From: Enhydrobacter sp.
Lineage (GTDB): Bacteria > Pseudomonadota > Alphaproteobacteria > Reyranellales > Reyranellaceae
Reading direction: 5' to 3'
Length of the DNA stretch: 64,000 bases
Assembly (NCBI GenBank): GCA_025808875.1
Contig: CP075528.1
Coordinates: 3,284,473-3,348,472 of the forward strand
The notes under the pieces are model-generated. The model made no database searches and was not told the DNA's origin. It saw only the letters and a program-made list of their open reading frames with translations. Both the position numbers and the translations under genes were made by a program. Shown here piece by piece: positions 8,553-16,643 of the stretch. Position 1 is the first letter of the stretch. Every line of letters begins with the position of its first letter.

Positions 8553-9286
8553 CGGCGGAGCAGGTCCTGGTCGCCCTGGCCGCCTTCCTCGTCGCCGGGG
8601 TCGCCAAGGGCGCGGTCGGCATGGGCCTGCCGCCAATCGCCATCGGGCTCATGACCTTGGCCGTGCCGCTCGGCGACGCCCTGGCGCTCGTCGTCCTGCC
8701 GACCATCACGACCAACCTCTTCCAGGCCCTCTACGGGGGGCGCTTCGTGACGCTGCTGCGCCGCTTCGGAACGATGGCGGCGGCCGCCATCGCCGGCGTG
8801 ATCGGCGTCGCGGTGATCCTTGGCCAGCTCGGCGCACCGGCCATGATCGGCTGGCTCGGCCTGCTGCTCGTGCTCTATGCCGGGCTGGCGCTGGTGGCCT
8901 GGAGGCCGACCGTGCCGCGCGATGCCGAAGCGTGGGCCAACCCGCTGGTCGGCATCGCCAGCGGCGCGGTCGCCGGGCTGACCGGTATCGCCGCCATGCC
9001 GTTCCTGCCTTACATGCAATCGCTGCAGATCGCGCGCGACGAGCTGGTGCAGGGCCTCGGCATCATGTTCATCTTCATCATGGGCGCGCTCGCCGTGGCG
9101 CTGGCGCAGCAGAACGTGCTGACCGCCGTCAACTCCCTGGGCAGCGCTGCCGCCATAGCGCCGACCTTCCTGGGTGTGTGGCTCGGCCAGAAGCTGCGTC
9201 GCCGCTTCTCGCCGGAGATGTTCCGCAGGGTCTTCCTGTTCGGCCTGCTGGCGATCGGGCTGCACATGTCGACGCGCCTGCTGTAA
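8549..9286 (+). CDS. TauE/SafE-family sulfite/anion exporter
   Basis: The 245-residue protein is almost entirely hydrophobic, with about eight predicted membrane segments arranged as two similar halves, each carrying the family's G-x-G-x(G)-hydrophobic pattern: AFLVAGVAKGAVGMGLPPIAIGLM at the N terminus and GIASGAVAGLTGIAAMPFLPYM in the middle. TauE/SafE proteins move sulfite, sulfoacetate or related organic anions across the inner membrane. Substrate cannot be read from sequence. The ATG at 8549 overlaps the hydrolase stop by four bases. Confidence 0.88.
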   Translation: MTAEQVLVALAAFLVAGVAKGAVGMGLPPIAIGLMTLAVPLGDALALVVLPTITTNLFQALYGGRFVTLLRRFGTMAAAAIAGVIGVAVILGQLGAPAMIGWLGLLLVLYAGLALVAWRPTVPRDAEAWANPLVGIASGAVAGLTGIAAMPFLPYMQSLQIARDELVQGLGIMFIFIMGALAVALAQQNVLTAVNSLGSAAAIAPTFLGVWLGQKLRRRFSPEMFRRVFLFGLLAIGLHMSTRLL

Positions 9287-9296
9287 GAGTCCACTC

Positions 9297-9851
9297 ATGC
9301 CCCTGCCGACCCATCGCCTGACGATCTGCGGCATTCCCGAGCTCGCCCAGCACTGCGGCGCGGGCGTGAGCCATGTGCTGTCGATCATCGACACCCACGA
9401 ACCGCGGCCGTCGGCGCTCGACGGCTACGTCGAGGTCGATCATGAACTGATCCGCTTCGACGACGTGGTGGCGGAGTATCCCGGCTTCGAGGCCTGCACG
9501 CCGTCACACATCGAGAAGGTGCTGGCGTTCGGCGAGCGCGTGCATCTCCGGCCCAGCGGCCACGTGCTTGTCCATTGCCATGCCGGCGTGTCGCGCTCGA
9601 CGGCGGCCGCCGCCATCCTGATGGCGCAGCATGCGCCCGGCGAGGAGGAAGCGGCCTTCCTCAGGCTCCTGAAGCTGCGCAAGCACGGGTGGCCCAACAC
9701 GCGCATGGTCGAGTTCGCCGATCGGCTGCTGGGGCGCGACGGCGCGCTGATGCGCGGCCTCGTCGCCTATCGCCGCGCGCTCCTGCAGGAGAAACCGCAT
9801 CTCAGCGAGATCATCCGCAACATCGGCCGCGGCCACGAGTTGCCGCGCTGA
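9297..9851 (+). CDS. protein tyrosine/dual-specificity phosphatase-like protein
   Basis: The 184-residue product carries the Cys-based phosphatase loop H-C-H-A-G-V-S-R-S at residues 93-101 (C94 nucleophile, R100 phosphate-binding). The upstream IRFDD pair near residues 52-56 could supply the general acid. Related small bacterial proteins are annotated as tyrosine phosphatase family; physiological substrates are unknown. It begins 10 bases after the TauE-like gene and ends directly against the stop of the convergent SDR (9851/9852). Confidence 0.82.
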   Translation: MPLPTHRLTICGIPELAQHCGAGVSHVLSIIDTHEPRPSALDGYVEVDHELIRFDDVVAEYPGFEACTPSHIEKVLAFGERVHLRPSGHVLVHCHAGVSRSTAAAAILMAQHAPGEEEAAFLRLLKLRKHGWPNTRMVEFADRLLGRDGALMRGLVAYRRALLQEKPHLSEIIRNIGRGHELPR

Positions 9852-10643
9852 CTACCGCCCCTTCATCGGCAGGCCGCCGAGATGGGTGCCGGCGTCGACG
9901 ATCAGGAACTCGCCGGTGATGTTCGACGCGCTCGTGAGGAAGAAGATCGCCGCTTCCGCCATCTGCTCGGGCGTGCCGGCCTGGCGCAGCGGTGTGGTCT
10001 GCTCCTGCGCCGCCTTGAGCTTCTCGTAGTCGTCCTTGCCGAGCGCGCCGAGCAGCCAGCGCGTCTGGATGAAGCCCGGGCACACCGTGTTGACCCGGAC
10101 CGCCGGGCCGAACCAGCGCGCCAGCGACAGGGTGAGCGTGTTCAGCGCGCCCTTCGACGCGGCATAGGGGATCGAGGTGCCGACGCCCATGACGCCCGCG
10201 ATCGAGGAGATGTTGACGATCGAGCCGCGGTCGCCCCTGTCGTCCCATTGCTTCTTCATGGTCGGCCACACGGCGCGGCTCATCATGTACGGGCCGGTGA
10301 CGTTGACCCGCAGGATGCGGTCGAAATCCTCCGGCGTCACGCCCTCGAGGTCGCCCTGGCTCTGGAACTTGGTGGTGCCGGCGTTGTTGATCAGCCCGTC
10401 GATGCGACCCCACTTCTTCAGGGTCTCGGCGGCGAGTTTGCGGCAATCGGCGTCCTGGCCCATATCGGCCTGCACCAGGATGGCGTCGACGCCCTTGGCC
10501 TTGACGGCGGCGTGGGTCTCGTCGGCTTCTTTCTTGCTCTTGGTGTAGTTGATCGCGACGTTCCAGCCGCGCGCCGCGAGATCGACGGCGCAGGCCGCGC
10601 CCAGTCCCGTCGCCGAGCCGGTCACGATTGCCACCTTGGCCAT
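9852..10643 (-). CDS. short-chain dehydrogenase/reductase (SDR)
   Basis: Classical SDR of 263 residues: cofactor loop TGSATGLG (8-15), NNAG (86-89) and the catalytic Ser146-Tyr160-Lys164 set (NISSIAG...YAASK). The usual VNTVCPGFIQT loop follows. The N-terminal beta-alpha-beta favours NADP(H) because of the basic KSKKE after strand two, but this is inference. It reduces or oxidises an unknown carbonyl or alcohol. It is divergent from another SDR gene across a 51-bp gap with no clear operator. Confidence 0.88.
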   Translation of the reverse strand: MAKVAIVTGSATGLGAACAVDLAARGWNVAINYTKSKKEADETHAAVKAKGVDAILVQADMGQDADCRKLAAETLKKWGRIDGLINNAGTTKFQSQGDLEGVTPEDFDRILRVNVTGPYMMSRAVWPTMKKQWDDRGDRGSIVNISSIAGVMGVGTSIPYAASKGALNTLTLSLARWFGPAVRVNTVCPGFIQTRWLLGALGKDDYEKLKAAQEQTTPLRQAGTPEQMAEAAIFFLTSASNITGEFLIVDAGTHLGGLPMKGR

Positions 10644-10694
10644 GCATTCCTCCCGATAGGTCCCGGCCGTCTTTCTAGGCTAGGATCGCATCCC

Positions 10695-11459
10695 ATGGCA
10701 GACCTGTTTTCGATGAAGAACCGCATCGTTCTGCTGACCGGTGCGTCGCGCGGCCTGGGCCGCGACATGGCCCTCACGCTCGGCGCCGCGGGGGCAACGG
10801 TGCTGTGCGCCGGCCGGACCGTGAAGCAGCTTCAGGCGACGGCCAAGGCCATCCAGAAGAAGGGCGGCAAGGCGGAGGTCGTGCCGCTCGACGTCACCGA
10901 TGAGGCCGCGGTGCGCGAGCAGGTTGCATCGATCGTCGCCCGGCACCGCCGCATCGACGTGCTGGTCAACAACGCCGGCGTGCTGAGCCGCGAGCCGATC
11001 GTCGATCTCTCCACCGAGTCGTTCCGCCGCACCGTCGAGACCGACCTGATCGCGCCCTTCGTGCTCAGCCGCGAGGTCGGCCGTCACATGCTGAAGCGGA
11101 GGTACGGCCGCATCGTCAACATCGCCTCGGTGCTGGCGATCATCGCCCGCGCCCAGGTCTCGGGCTATGTCTCGGCCAAGCACGGCATCGTCGGCCTGAC
11201 CAAGAGTCTCGCCACCGAGTTCGGGCCTGACGTCACCGCCAATGCCATCTGCCCGGGCTACATCCGCACCGAGATCAACGTCGGCCTGCAGCAGAACCCG
11301 GAGTTCAACCAGATGCTCGAGCGGCGCACCGCCGCGCATCGCTGGGGCAAGCCGGAGGATCTGCGCGGCGCGCTGCTGCTGCTCGCCTCCGAGGCCGGCG
11401 CCTACATCACCGGCCAGACGCTGGTGGTCGATGGCGGCCTGAGCGTCGTGCTGGCCTGA
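10695..11459 (+). CDS. short-chain dehydrogenase/reductase (SDR), gluconate 5-dehydrogenase-like
   Basis: The 254-residue protein has TGASRGLG (15-22), NNAG (92-95), and Ser145, Tyr158, Lys162 in place. The sequence AGATVLCAGRTVKQL and the LKRRYGRIVNIASVLA block resemble gluconate/keto-gluconate dehydrogenases, but that assignment is weak. A gluconokinase lies 14 kb away, too far to be used as context. The start ATG 10695 follows a divergent gap shared with the SDR on the other strand. Confidence 0.87.
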   Translation: MADLFSMKNRIVLLTGASRGLGRDMALTLGAAGATVLCAGRTVKQLQATAKAIQKKGGKAEVVPLDVTDEAAVREQVASIVARHRRIDVLVNNAGVLSREPIVDLSTESFRRTVETDLIAPFVLSREVGRHMLKRRYGRIVNIASVLAIIARAQVSGYVSAKHGIVGLTKSLATEFGPDVTANAICPGYIRTEINVGLQQNPEFNQMLERRTAAHRWGKPEDLRGALLLLASEAGAYITGQTLVVDGGLSVVLA

Positions 11460-11475
11460 GCGGCGGGACGCCGGC

Positions 11476-11964
11476 ATGAGCGGCCTGCCGCGCTGGTCGA
11501 TCTGGCTGCTGTTCGCGGGTCTGATCGGTTTCGGTTTCGCCGCCCACATGGGTTGGCTGCGCGATCCCTCGCTCGCCCCGGCCGACTATGTCGGCACGGT
11601 CGATGTCTCGGCCGAGGACGCCAAGGCCTATCGCGCCGTACCCTTCGAATGGCGGGTCACCAGCCCGGCCGGAACCTTCACCGGCAGCGACACCGCCTAT
11701 GTCCGCATCGATTCCGCCGGCGAGCGCACCACGCTCTGCGGCTGGCTGCGCATGGACAAGGCGGGCGCCTCGATCCGTGCCGCACGCTGGCTGGTCGAAG
11801 CCCGCCTGAACGTCGGCGAGTTGAAGCTCTCCGCCCTGTTCATCGCGCCGGTCGAGAAGCCGCCGGGCGACGGCCTCAATGCCGGCTGCGCGCGCCTGGG
11901 CGAGGGCTTGAAGCCGCCCGCCGACGCGCCGCTGTCGCTCGAAGGACAGTCGGTGCGGGAGTAG
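11476..11964 (+). CDS. hypothetical single-pass membrane protein
   Basis: Unrecognised protein of 162 residues. It begins with one hydrophobic helix (WSIWLLFAGLIGFGFAAHMGWL) that is either an uncleaved anchor or a signal peptide, followed by a soluble, probably periplasmic domain with two cysteines (LCGWL and AGCARL) that might pair. It starts 16 bases after the SDR stop and may be cotranscribed with it. No function can be given. Confidence 0.65.
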   Translation: MSGLPRWSIWLLFAGLIGFGFAAHMGWLRDPSLAPADYVGTVDVSAEDAKAYRAVPFEWRVTSPAGTFTGSDTAYVRIDSAGERTTLCGWLRMDKAGASIRAARWLVEARLNVGELKLSALFIAPVEKPPGDGLNAGCARLGEGLKPPADAPLSLEGQSVRE

Positions 11965-11971
11965 GCATACA

Positions 11972-12053
11972 TGTCTCACCGATGTCTCACTGCCTGAGAC
12001 ACGTTAAGCCATTGATATAACTATATTAATCGTCAAATGTCTCATTGAGACAT
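11972..12053. repeat. TGTCTCA direct and inverted repeats around an AT-rich core
   Basis: Four or five copies of TGTCTCA sit in 82 bp: direct copies at 11972-11978 and 11983-11989 (11 bp apart, one helical turn), an inverted copy at 11995-12001, and a palindrome ATGTCTCA-T-TGAGACAT at 12037-12053. Between them is an unusually AT-rich stretch (about 12004-12036, containing TGATATAACTATATTAAT) in otherwise GC-rich DNA. The element lies 65 bp before the RepA-like ATPase gene. It could be an operator and promoter bound by that protein's C-terminal helix-turn-helix, or iteron-like sites of an old replication origin. Confidence 0.75.
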
Positions 12054-12075
12054 CAGGCGGGCCTCGCGCGGGGCC

Positions 12076-12102
12076 GCCGGAATTGCCGGAATTACCGCAA
12101 AG
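12076..12102. repeat. three 9-bp units related to the dispersed intergenic repeat
   Basis: Units GCCGGAATT, GCCGGAATT and ACCGCAAAG follow each other without gaps between the TGTCTCA palindrome and the ATPase start at 12118. The GGAA core and the 9-bp period match the larger arrays at 3252-3395 and 47238-47336, although here GGAA lies on the plus strand. It is short, so chance is possible. Confidence 0.45.
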
Positions 12103-12117
12103 GTCTAGGGTACGCCG

Positions 12118-13068
12118 ATGTCCGAACAAAACGAGAACATTTGGCCCCCAAGGCACCCGCGATTCCGCAGCCATCCAGCCCCCATCAAGCGCGTCGCTGC
12201 CAACGATCTGATCGCGCGTGCCCTGCCGCCGCGAGCGATGATCCTGGAGCCGGTGCTGTCGTCGAAGAGCCTGGCGCTCGTCTACGGGCCGCGCGGCATC
12301 GGCAAGACCTTCCTCGGTCTCGGCATCGCCTGGGCCGCCGCCTCGGGCGAAAGCTTCCTGAAGTGGCGCGCCCCGCAGCCGCGCCGCGTGCTCTACGTCG
12401 ACGGCGAGATGGCGGTGGGCGACATCCAGCAGCGGCTCGCCCATCTCGGCGCGGCGCCGCCGATGCTCGAGTTCATGCTGGCCGATCTCAACCGTGGCCC
12501 CCTTCCCGACCTCAGCCAGGAAGAAGGCCAGAACCAATTTGAGGAGAGCTGGGACGGCGCGCGCCCCGACTTGCTGGTGCTCGACAATCTCGCGAGCCTT
12601 GTCGGCATACGCAACGACGACGTCGACAGCTGGACCGGGCTGCAGCGCTGGCTCCTGAAGCTGCGGCGCCTCGGCATGGCCGTGCTGATGATCCATCACG
12701 CCAACAAGCAGGGCCGCCCGCGCGGCACCAGCCGGCGCGAGGACCTGCTCGACATCGTCATCGGCCTGCGGCGGCCGGGCGACTGGCAGCCCGAGCAAGG
12801 CGCGCGCTTCGAGCTGCATTTCGAGAAAGCGCGCGGCCTGCATGGCGAAGCCGCCGAACCGATCGAGGCGCGCGTGGAGACCGACGAGGCCGGCGTGCTG
12901 CGCTGGTGCTGGCAGCCCGCACACATCAGCGACCTTCACCGCGTCGCCGCCCTGCTCAAGGACGGCCTCAATCCCAACCAGATCGCCAGGGAACTCGGCA
13001 TCCCGCGCGCCACGACCTACCGGATGCGCAAGCGGGCGATGGAGATGGGGTTGATTGAGAGGCGCTAG
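12118..13068 (+). CDS. AAA-family ATPase, RepA/RecA-like hexameric helicase fold, with C-terminal HTH
   Basis: The 316-residue protein has a RecA-like core: Walker A GPRGIGKT (57-64), VDGEM with likely catalytic Glu98, Walker B DLLVLDN (151-157) and HHANKQGRPRGTS (193-205) in the sensor region. This arrangement is that of the AAA_25/RepA (RSF1010-type) group found on plasmids, phages and integrative elements. The last 35 residues (NPNQIARELGIPRATTYRMRKRA) form a helix-turn-helix suited to DNA binding. No relaxase, integrase or other replication gene is nearby, so it may be an island remnant or a resident regulator. Confidence 0.8.
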   Translation: MSEQNENIWPPRHPRFRSHPAPIKRVAANDLIARALPPRAMILEPVLSSKSLALVYGPRGIGKTFLGLGIAWAAASGESFLKWRAPQPRRVLYVDGEMAVGDIQQRLAHLGAAPPMLEFMLADLNRGPLPDLSQEEGQNQFEESWDGARPDLLVLDNLASLVGIRNDDVDSWTGLQRWLLKLRRLGMAVLMIHHANKQGRPRGTSRREDLLDIVIGLRRPGDWQPEQGARFELHFEKARGLHGEAAEPIEARVETDEAGVLRWCWQPAHISDLHRVAALLKDGLNPNQIARELGIPRATTYRMRKRAMEMGLIERR

Positions 13069-13403
13069 TCTCGGATACATCGCGGCACCTATGGTGCGGT
13101 TCCCGCGCCAGCGCTCGTAGCCGACACTCAATCGCTCAAAGCTGTCTTCAGTCCGCCAGGTTCTCTGCGGCCGATTGGCAACACACCTCTTGATTGTGGC
13201 CTATCCCATAGCGTGTTAGTTTACCGATCCGAGAAGGCTTGGCATGAGCGGACATCGCAAGTTTTTTGGAACTGGTTTCGAGGATGCTGAGTCGCCGCCG
13301 TAGGCGCATCAAACGGATGGTGCGCACCTTGCGCCGCACGCTCGATACTGGCGGACATACGGCTCAAGGCAGGGCTTCCCACCCAAGATAGAACTAAGGC
13401 TGC
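13069..13403. other. gene-poor spacer of lower GC, no recognisable gene
   Basis: About 335 bp between the ATPase and the antitoxin gene. Its composition is less GC-rich than the flanks and all frames carry stops within short distances. Small open frames, including an arginine-rich one near 13280 and a minus-strand one at 13148-13339, match no family I know. A short inverted repeat GCACC-TAT-GGTGC sits near 13087. This could be decayed accessory DNA. Confidence 0.4.
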
Positions 13404-13440
13404 CCTTGGTGGTGAGCATGCATTCTGGAGTCCACCATGG
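13404..13440. promoter_or_regulatory. imperfect inverted repeat over the antitoxin start
   Basis: CCTTGGTGG (13404-13412) and CCACCATGG (13432-13440) pair at eight of nine positions and span the ribosome-binding GGAG (13427-13430) and the ATG at 13437. Phd/YefM/VapB antitoxins autoregulate by binding palindromes at this position, so this is a plausible operator; an RNA hairpin hiding the start is the alternative. Confidence 0.45.
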
Positions 13441-13682
13441 ATGAGCCTGTCTCAGCCGCTGACGCCAGCCGCAAGTTCCGTCTGCTTCTGCGCCGGATTC
13501 GGAAGGGAAAAAGTTACGTTGTGACCAGCCGCGGGAAGCCCATTGCACGGCTGGTCCCCGCAAGTAAACAAGATGGGGTGGCAGCCGGTGCGCGGACGAG
13601 GTTGCTGTCCCGCCTCGAAAAGCAGCCTGCACCGCTCACGAGACGATGGAGGCGCGACGAGCTCTACGAAGATGATCGGTGA
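13437..13682 (+). CDS. orphan type II antitoxin, Phd/YefM (VapB) family
   Basis: The 81-residue protein has the Phd/YefM DNA-binding N terminus (VSAADASRKFRLLLRRIRKG, then VVTSRGKPIARLVP) and the C-terminal WRRDELYED motif typical of antitoxins paired with PIN-domain VapC toxins. GGAG at 13427-13430 is spaced six bases from the ATG. No toxin follows: bases 13683-13720 encode only a few residues before stops, and the MFS gene enters from the other strand. It is therefore a solitary antitoxin, left by toxin loss or acting on a toxin elsewhere. Confidence 0.8.
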   Translation: MDEPVSAADASRKFRLLLRRIRKGKSYVVTSRGKPIARLVPASKQDGVAAGARTRLLSRLEKQPAPLTRRWRRDELYEDDR

Positions 13683-13720
13683 GGGACGATCGGTGAGATC
13701 GTGATGAGCACGACTGAATT

Positions 13721-14962
13721 TCACCTGCCTCGATCCCCTTCCAGCTCCCTCGGCCGGATGATCAGGAACGCCACCAGCGCGCCCGCCATCAGCACGGCGA
13801 TCACGAGGAACGACAGGCCCCATCCGAGCGGCGACATGCCGCCCGAGAGATCGAGCGTCCAGCCGATCGCCAAGGGGCCGACGAAGCCGCCAGCGTAGCC
13901 CAGCATCGAGTGCACCGCGAGCGTGGCGCCGCGGCGCGCGGGATCGGCGGCGCCGGCGGCTCCGGCGGTGAGCGACGACGAGTCGAGCCAGATCACGACG
14001 CCGTAGAAGACGATCAGCCCGACCGCGATCCAGTAGCCCATCGAGCCGAGGAAGCCGACCGAGGCGCCGACCAGGATCGACAGCGTCATCGCCGTCGCCA
14101 CCAGGCGGCGGCGGCCGAAGCGGATCGAGGCTTCGTTGCCCAGCACCGAGGTGAGCGTGCCGAGCAGCCCCAGCACGGTGACGACCACGGCGGGCGAGAC
14201 GAGGTCGCCGGCTTGGCCACTGCGGGCCGCGACCCAGGCGAGGAAGGCGACACCCCAGCCGCGCAGCGCGTTCATCTCGAGCGTGTGCACGCAGTAGGCC
14301 AGCGAATAGGCGAAGGCCGATCGGTTGGCGAGCACGGGCCGGAAGTCGAACAGCGCCGGCGCCGGCCTGCCCTGGCTCGCGGCGGGCCTGGCCGGCGGCG
14401 GACGGCCGGGAACGGCGAGGGTCACGGTGAGCCAGGCAATGGCCGCGGTGAGGCCGGCGCTGGCGAAGGCGAGGCGCCAGCCGAAGTGCTGCGCGATGAG
14501 CTCGCCCAACACATAGGACGCCGCCCCCGAGATGCCGATCGAGGCGGCATGTCCGGTGACGGCCCGCGACATCATCCTGGCGTCGACCTGGTCGGCCAGA
14601 AGCTTCAGGCCGGTCATGTAGGTACCGGCCCAGCCGATGCCGGCCAGGCCGCGCAAGGCGAGCGCCGACCAGAAACCCTCGGCCAGCAAACCGAAGGCGA
14701 GATGCGCCACGGCGGTGCAGCCGACGCCGAACAGGTAGACACGCTTGGCGTCGATGCGGTCGGTGAGAGTCACCAGCACCGGCACCGAGACCATGTAGGT
14801 GGCGTAGAACGAGGACGTGATCCAGCCGGCCTCGCTGTTGGTGAGCTGCCAGCGCTCCATCATCTCCGGCAGCAGCACCGGCCAGTAGCCGGCGCCGAGC
14901 TGCACGAAGACCTGCGCGGCGCAGACGATGGCGACGAGGCGGGCGGCGGAACGCTTGTCCAT
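13721..14962 (-). CDS. MFS transporter at the end of the arsenic-linked operon
   Basis: From ATG 14962 the product has 413 residues and about twelve membrane helices, with the MFS loop 2-3 motif in degenerate form (VTLTDRIDAKRVYLFG). It resembles cyanate/nitrate-type or YbfB-like permeases; substrate unknown. The start overlaps the DsbA-family stop as TGATG, which makes it the last of five genes behind the ArsR promoter at 18374-18402. Direction of transport cannot be inferred. Uptake or export of a small organic or arsenical anion would fit the context. Confidence 0.85.
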   Translation of the reverse strand: MDKRSAARLVAIVCAAQVFVQLGAGYWPVLLPEMMERWQLTNSEAGWITSSFYATYMVSVPVLVTLTDRIDAKRVYLFGVGCTAVAHLAFGLLAEGFWSALALRGLAGIGWAGTYMTGLKLLADQVDARMMSRAVTGHAASIGISGAASYVLGELIAQHFGWRLAFASAGLTAAIAWLTVTLAVPGRPPPARPAASQGRPAPALFDFRPVLANRSAFAYSLAYCVHTLEMNALRGWGVAFLAWVAARSGQAGDLVSPAVVVTVLGLLGTLTSVLGNEASIRFGRRRLVATAMTLSILVGASVGFLGSMGYWIAVGLIVFYGVVIWLDSSSLTAGAAGAADPARRGATLAVHSMLGYAGGFVGPLAIGWTLDLSGGMSPLGWGLSFLVIAVLMAGALVAFLIIRPRELEGDRGR

Positions 14963-15549
14963 CAGGCGACAAGCCGCTCCACGACATCGACCAGCCACTC
15001 GCTGCCCCAGAACGGCTCACCATCGACCATGAAGAACGGCGAGCCGAACACGCCCCTGGCGAGCGCGTGCTCGTTTTCCGCGACCAACCTCTGCTTCACC
15101 GCCTCGTCCTGCAGCCCTTCCCGCACCTCTGCGCGTTCGAACCCCAGCATGGCGGCGGCCTCGAGGGCAACCTCGGGATCGGCGGTGCTGCGCCCGTCGA
15201 GCCAGAATTTCCGGTAGGCGGCCTTGGCGAAGTCCGGCGCCTTCTCGGACGCCCTCGCTTCGATCCAGTAGAAGGCGCGCGCCGCGGGAAGCGAATGCTC
15301 GGGGAAGCCGGCCGGCACCTTGATCGTCAGGCCTTCGCGTCGCGCGAGGCGCGGTACGTCGATCTCGATCACGTAGCGCCGCTTCAGAGGGTGCTCGAGC
15401 GGCGACTGGCCGACGCTCTTGTAGACGGCGCCGAGCAGGAACGGCCGCCACCTGACGCGGTCGCGCGGGAGAACGGCATCGACCTTCATTGCCGTCAGGA
15501 AGCCATAGGGCGAGGCGAAGTCGAAATGGAAGTCGACTACGCCCGTCAT
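14962..15549 (-). CDS. DsbA-like kappa-class GST / 2-hydroxychromene-2-carboxylate isomerase family
   Basis: The 195-residue protein has the family's N-terminal FHFDFASPYGFL, where Ser13 replaces the thiol of true DsbA, and the C-terminal GVFGSPFFMVDGEPFWG cis-proline and glutathione-site region. Kappa GST/HCCA isomerases use glutathione for isomerisation or conjugation in the cytoplasm. Its position between a dioxygenase and an MFS gene, with four-base overlaps (ATGA at 15546-15549; TGATG at 14962), points to glutathione-dependent handling of a product of the operon. Confidence 0.87.
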   Translation of the reverse strand: MTGVVDFHFDFASPYGFLTAMKVDAVLPRDRVRWRPFLLGAVYKSVGQSPLEHPLKRRYVIEIDVPRLARREGLTIKVPAGFPEHSLPAARAFYWIEARASEKAPDFAKAAYRKFWLDGRSTADPEVALEAAAMLGFERAEVREGLQDEAVKQRLVAENEHALARGVFGSPFFMVDGEPFWGSEWLVDVVERLVA

Positions 15550-16643
15550 CCGTAGGCCGGCGTCTCCGGCTCGAGCGGGACGATCCACTCCTTGTCGGGC
15601 GCGATCACGGCACCGCCGCGGCGCTGGCCGCGCTCGATCGCCGGCCACTTGGCGAGCAGCGCCGGCGGCAGCTCGCGGCCGTCGGATGCCGACAGCCAGA
15701 GCCGCATCAGGTGGCGTCTCGGCCGCGGCGGCGGATGGTCGACATAGGCGGTGCGGGCGTGGAACACGACGTGGTTGTGCAGGTACTGGATGTCGCCGGG
15801 CTGGAACGGGATCTTGAGGCAGAAACGCGGGTCGTCGCAGAGCGCGTAGAAGACGTCGAGCGCCTCGGCGAGCAGCGGCGTCACCTTGGGCGCCTCGGGA
15901 AAGCGCTGCACCGATTCGACGTACTGGCGCACCGGGGCGAAGCCGGTGAACGAACTCTTGTGCCAATGGAACAATGGCATCTCGTACCAGCCCTGGCCGC
16001 CCGCCGGCACCTCGCCGCGGCGGTCCATCGGGATCGGCCCGTAGAGCGCGGCGCAGAGGTCGGGCCGCGTGCGCATCATTTCGTCATGCACGGCGACGCC
16101 GCTCACGATGGCGCTCTCGCCACCCGACTGCGAGGTGGCGAGGCAGAGCAGCGCGACTACATCGCAGGAATCGACGTGAAAGGAGAGCTCGGCGTTGGTC
16201 TGGGTGATGCGCTTGTTGACGTCGGCGACCGAGGTGCCGATGTCGATGACATGGCCGATCAGGTGGCCGTTGCGGTTCTGCGCCACCGGATCGCCGATGT
16301 GGCGCGACAGGCCCCAGTAGACGCGCATGCGGAAGTCGGGATCCCAGCGCTCGACCGGCAGCCCGCGCAGGTAACCGAAGCCCAGCTCGTCCAGCACCCG
16401 CCGACGCAGGCCGGCGAGGCGAGGCGCGAGACCGGGCAGCGGGAAGTCGCCCTTCTCGATCCGGCGGATGTCGAGGCCGGCCGACTTTGTCGCCGCGGCC
16501 GCACGCTCGATTTCGTCGACCTCCTGGGCGCTCAAATGGAAGGCCCAGGAGTCGTAGTCGTGATAGGCGCTCGCCGACCAGGCGAAGGAGCCGCCGATCG
16601 GCCCCGGCGGCATCGCCGGGACGGGACGCGTCGAGCCCTCCAT
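15546..16643 (-). CDS. TauD/TfdA-family Fe(II)/2-oxoglutarate dioxygenase
   Basis: The 365-residue protein carries the iron triad of the TauD family: His156-x-Asp158 (SFHVDSCD) and distal His295 in NHVVFHART, followed by the RRHLMRLWLS arginine segment that binds 2-oxoglutarate. Such enzymes hydroxylate taurine, aryloxyalkanoates, gamma-butyrobetaine and similar compounds; this one is a long member with unknown substrate. ATG 16643 overlaps the flavoprotein stop (TGATG); a GTG at 16646 is in frame. Linkage to ArsO and ArsR is unusual and suggests oxidation of an organoarsenical, which is inference only. Confidence 0.85.
   Translation of the reverse strand: MEGSTRPVPAMPPGPIGGSFAWSASAYHDYDSWAFHLSAQEVDEIERAAAATKSAGLDIRRIEKGDFPLPGLAPRLAGLRRRVLDELGFGYLRGLPVERWDPDFRMRVYWGLSRHIGDPVAQNRNGHLIGHVIDIGTSVADVNKRITQTNAELSFHVDSCDVVALLCLATSQSGGESAIVSGVAVHDEMMRTRPDLCAALYGPIPMDRRGEVPAGGQGWYEMPLFHWHKSSFTGFAPVRQYVESVQRFPEAPKVTPLLAEALDVFYALCDDPRFCLKIPFQPGDIQYLHNHVVFHARTAYVDHPPPRPRRHLMRLWLSASDGRELPPALLAKWPAIERGQRRGGAVIAPDKEWIVPLEPETPAYG

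Noticed and set aside
13148..13339. Small minus-strand frame and an arginine-rich plus-strand frame near 13280
   Set aside because: Neither has a start signal, recognised domain or coding bias; too short to support.
13683..13720. Start of a VapC toxin after the antitoxin
   Set aside because: ATG at 13674 gives only about ten codons before a stop and no PIN-domain sequence is present in any frame.
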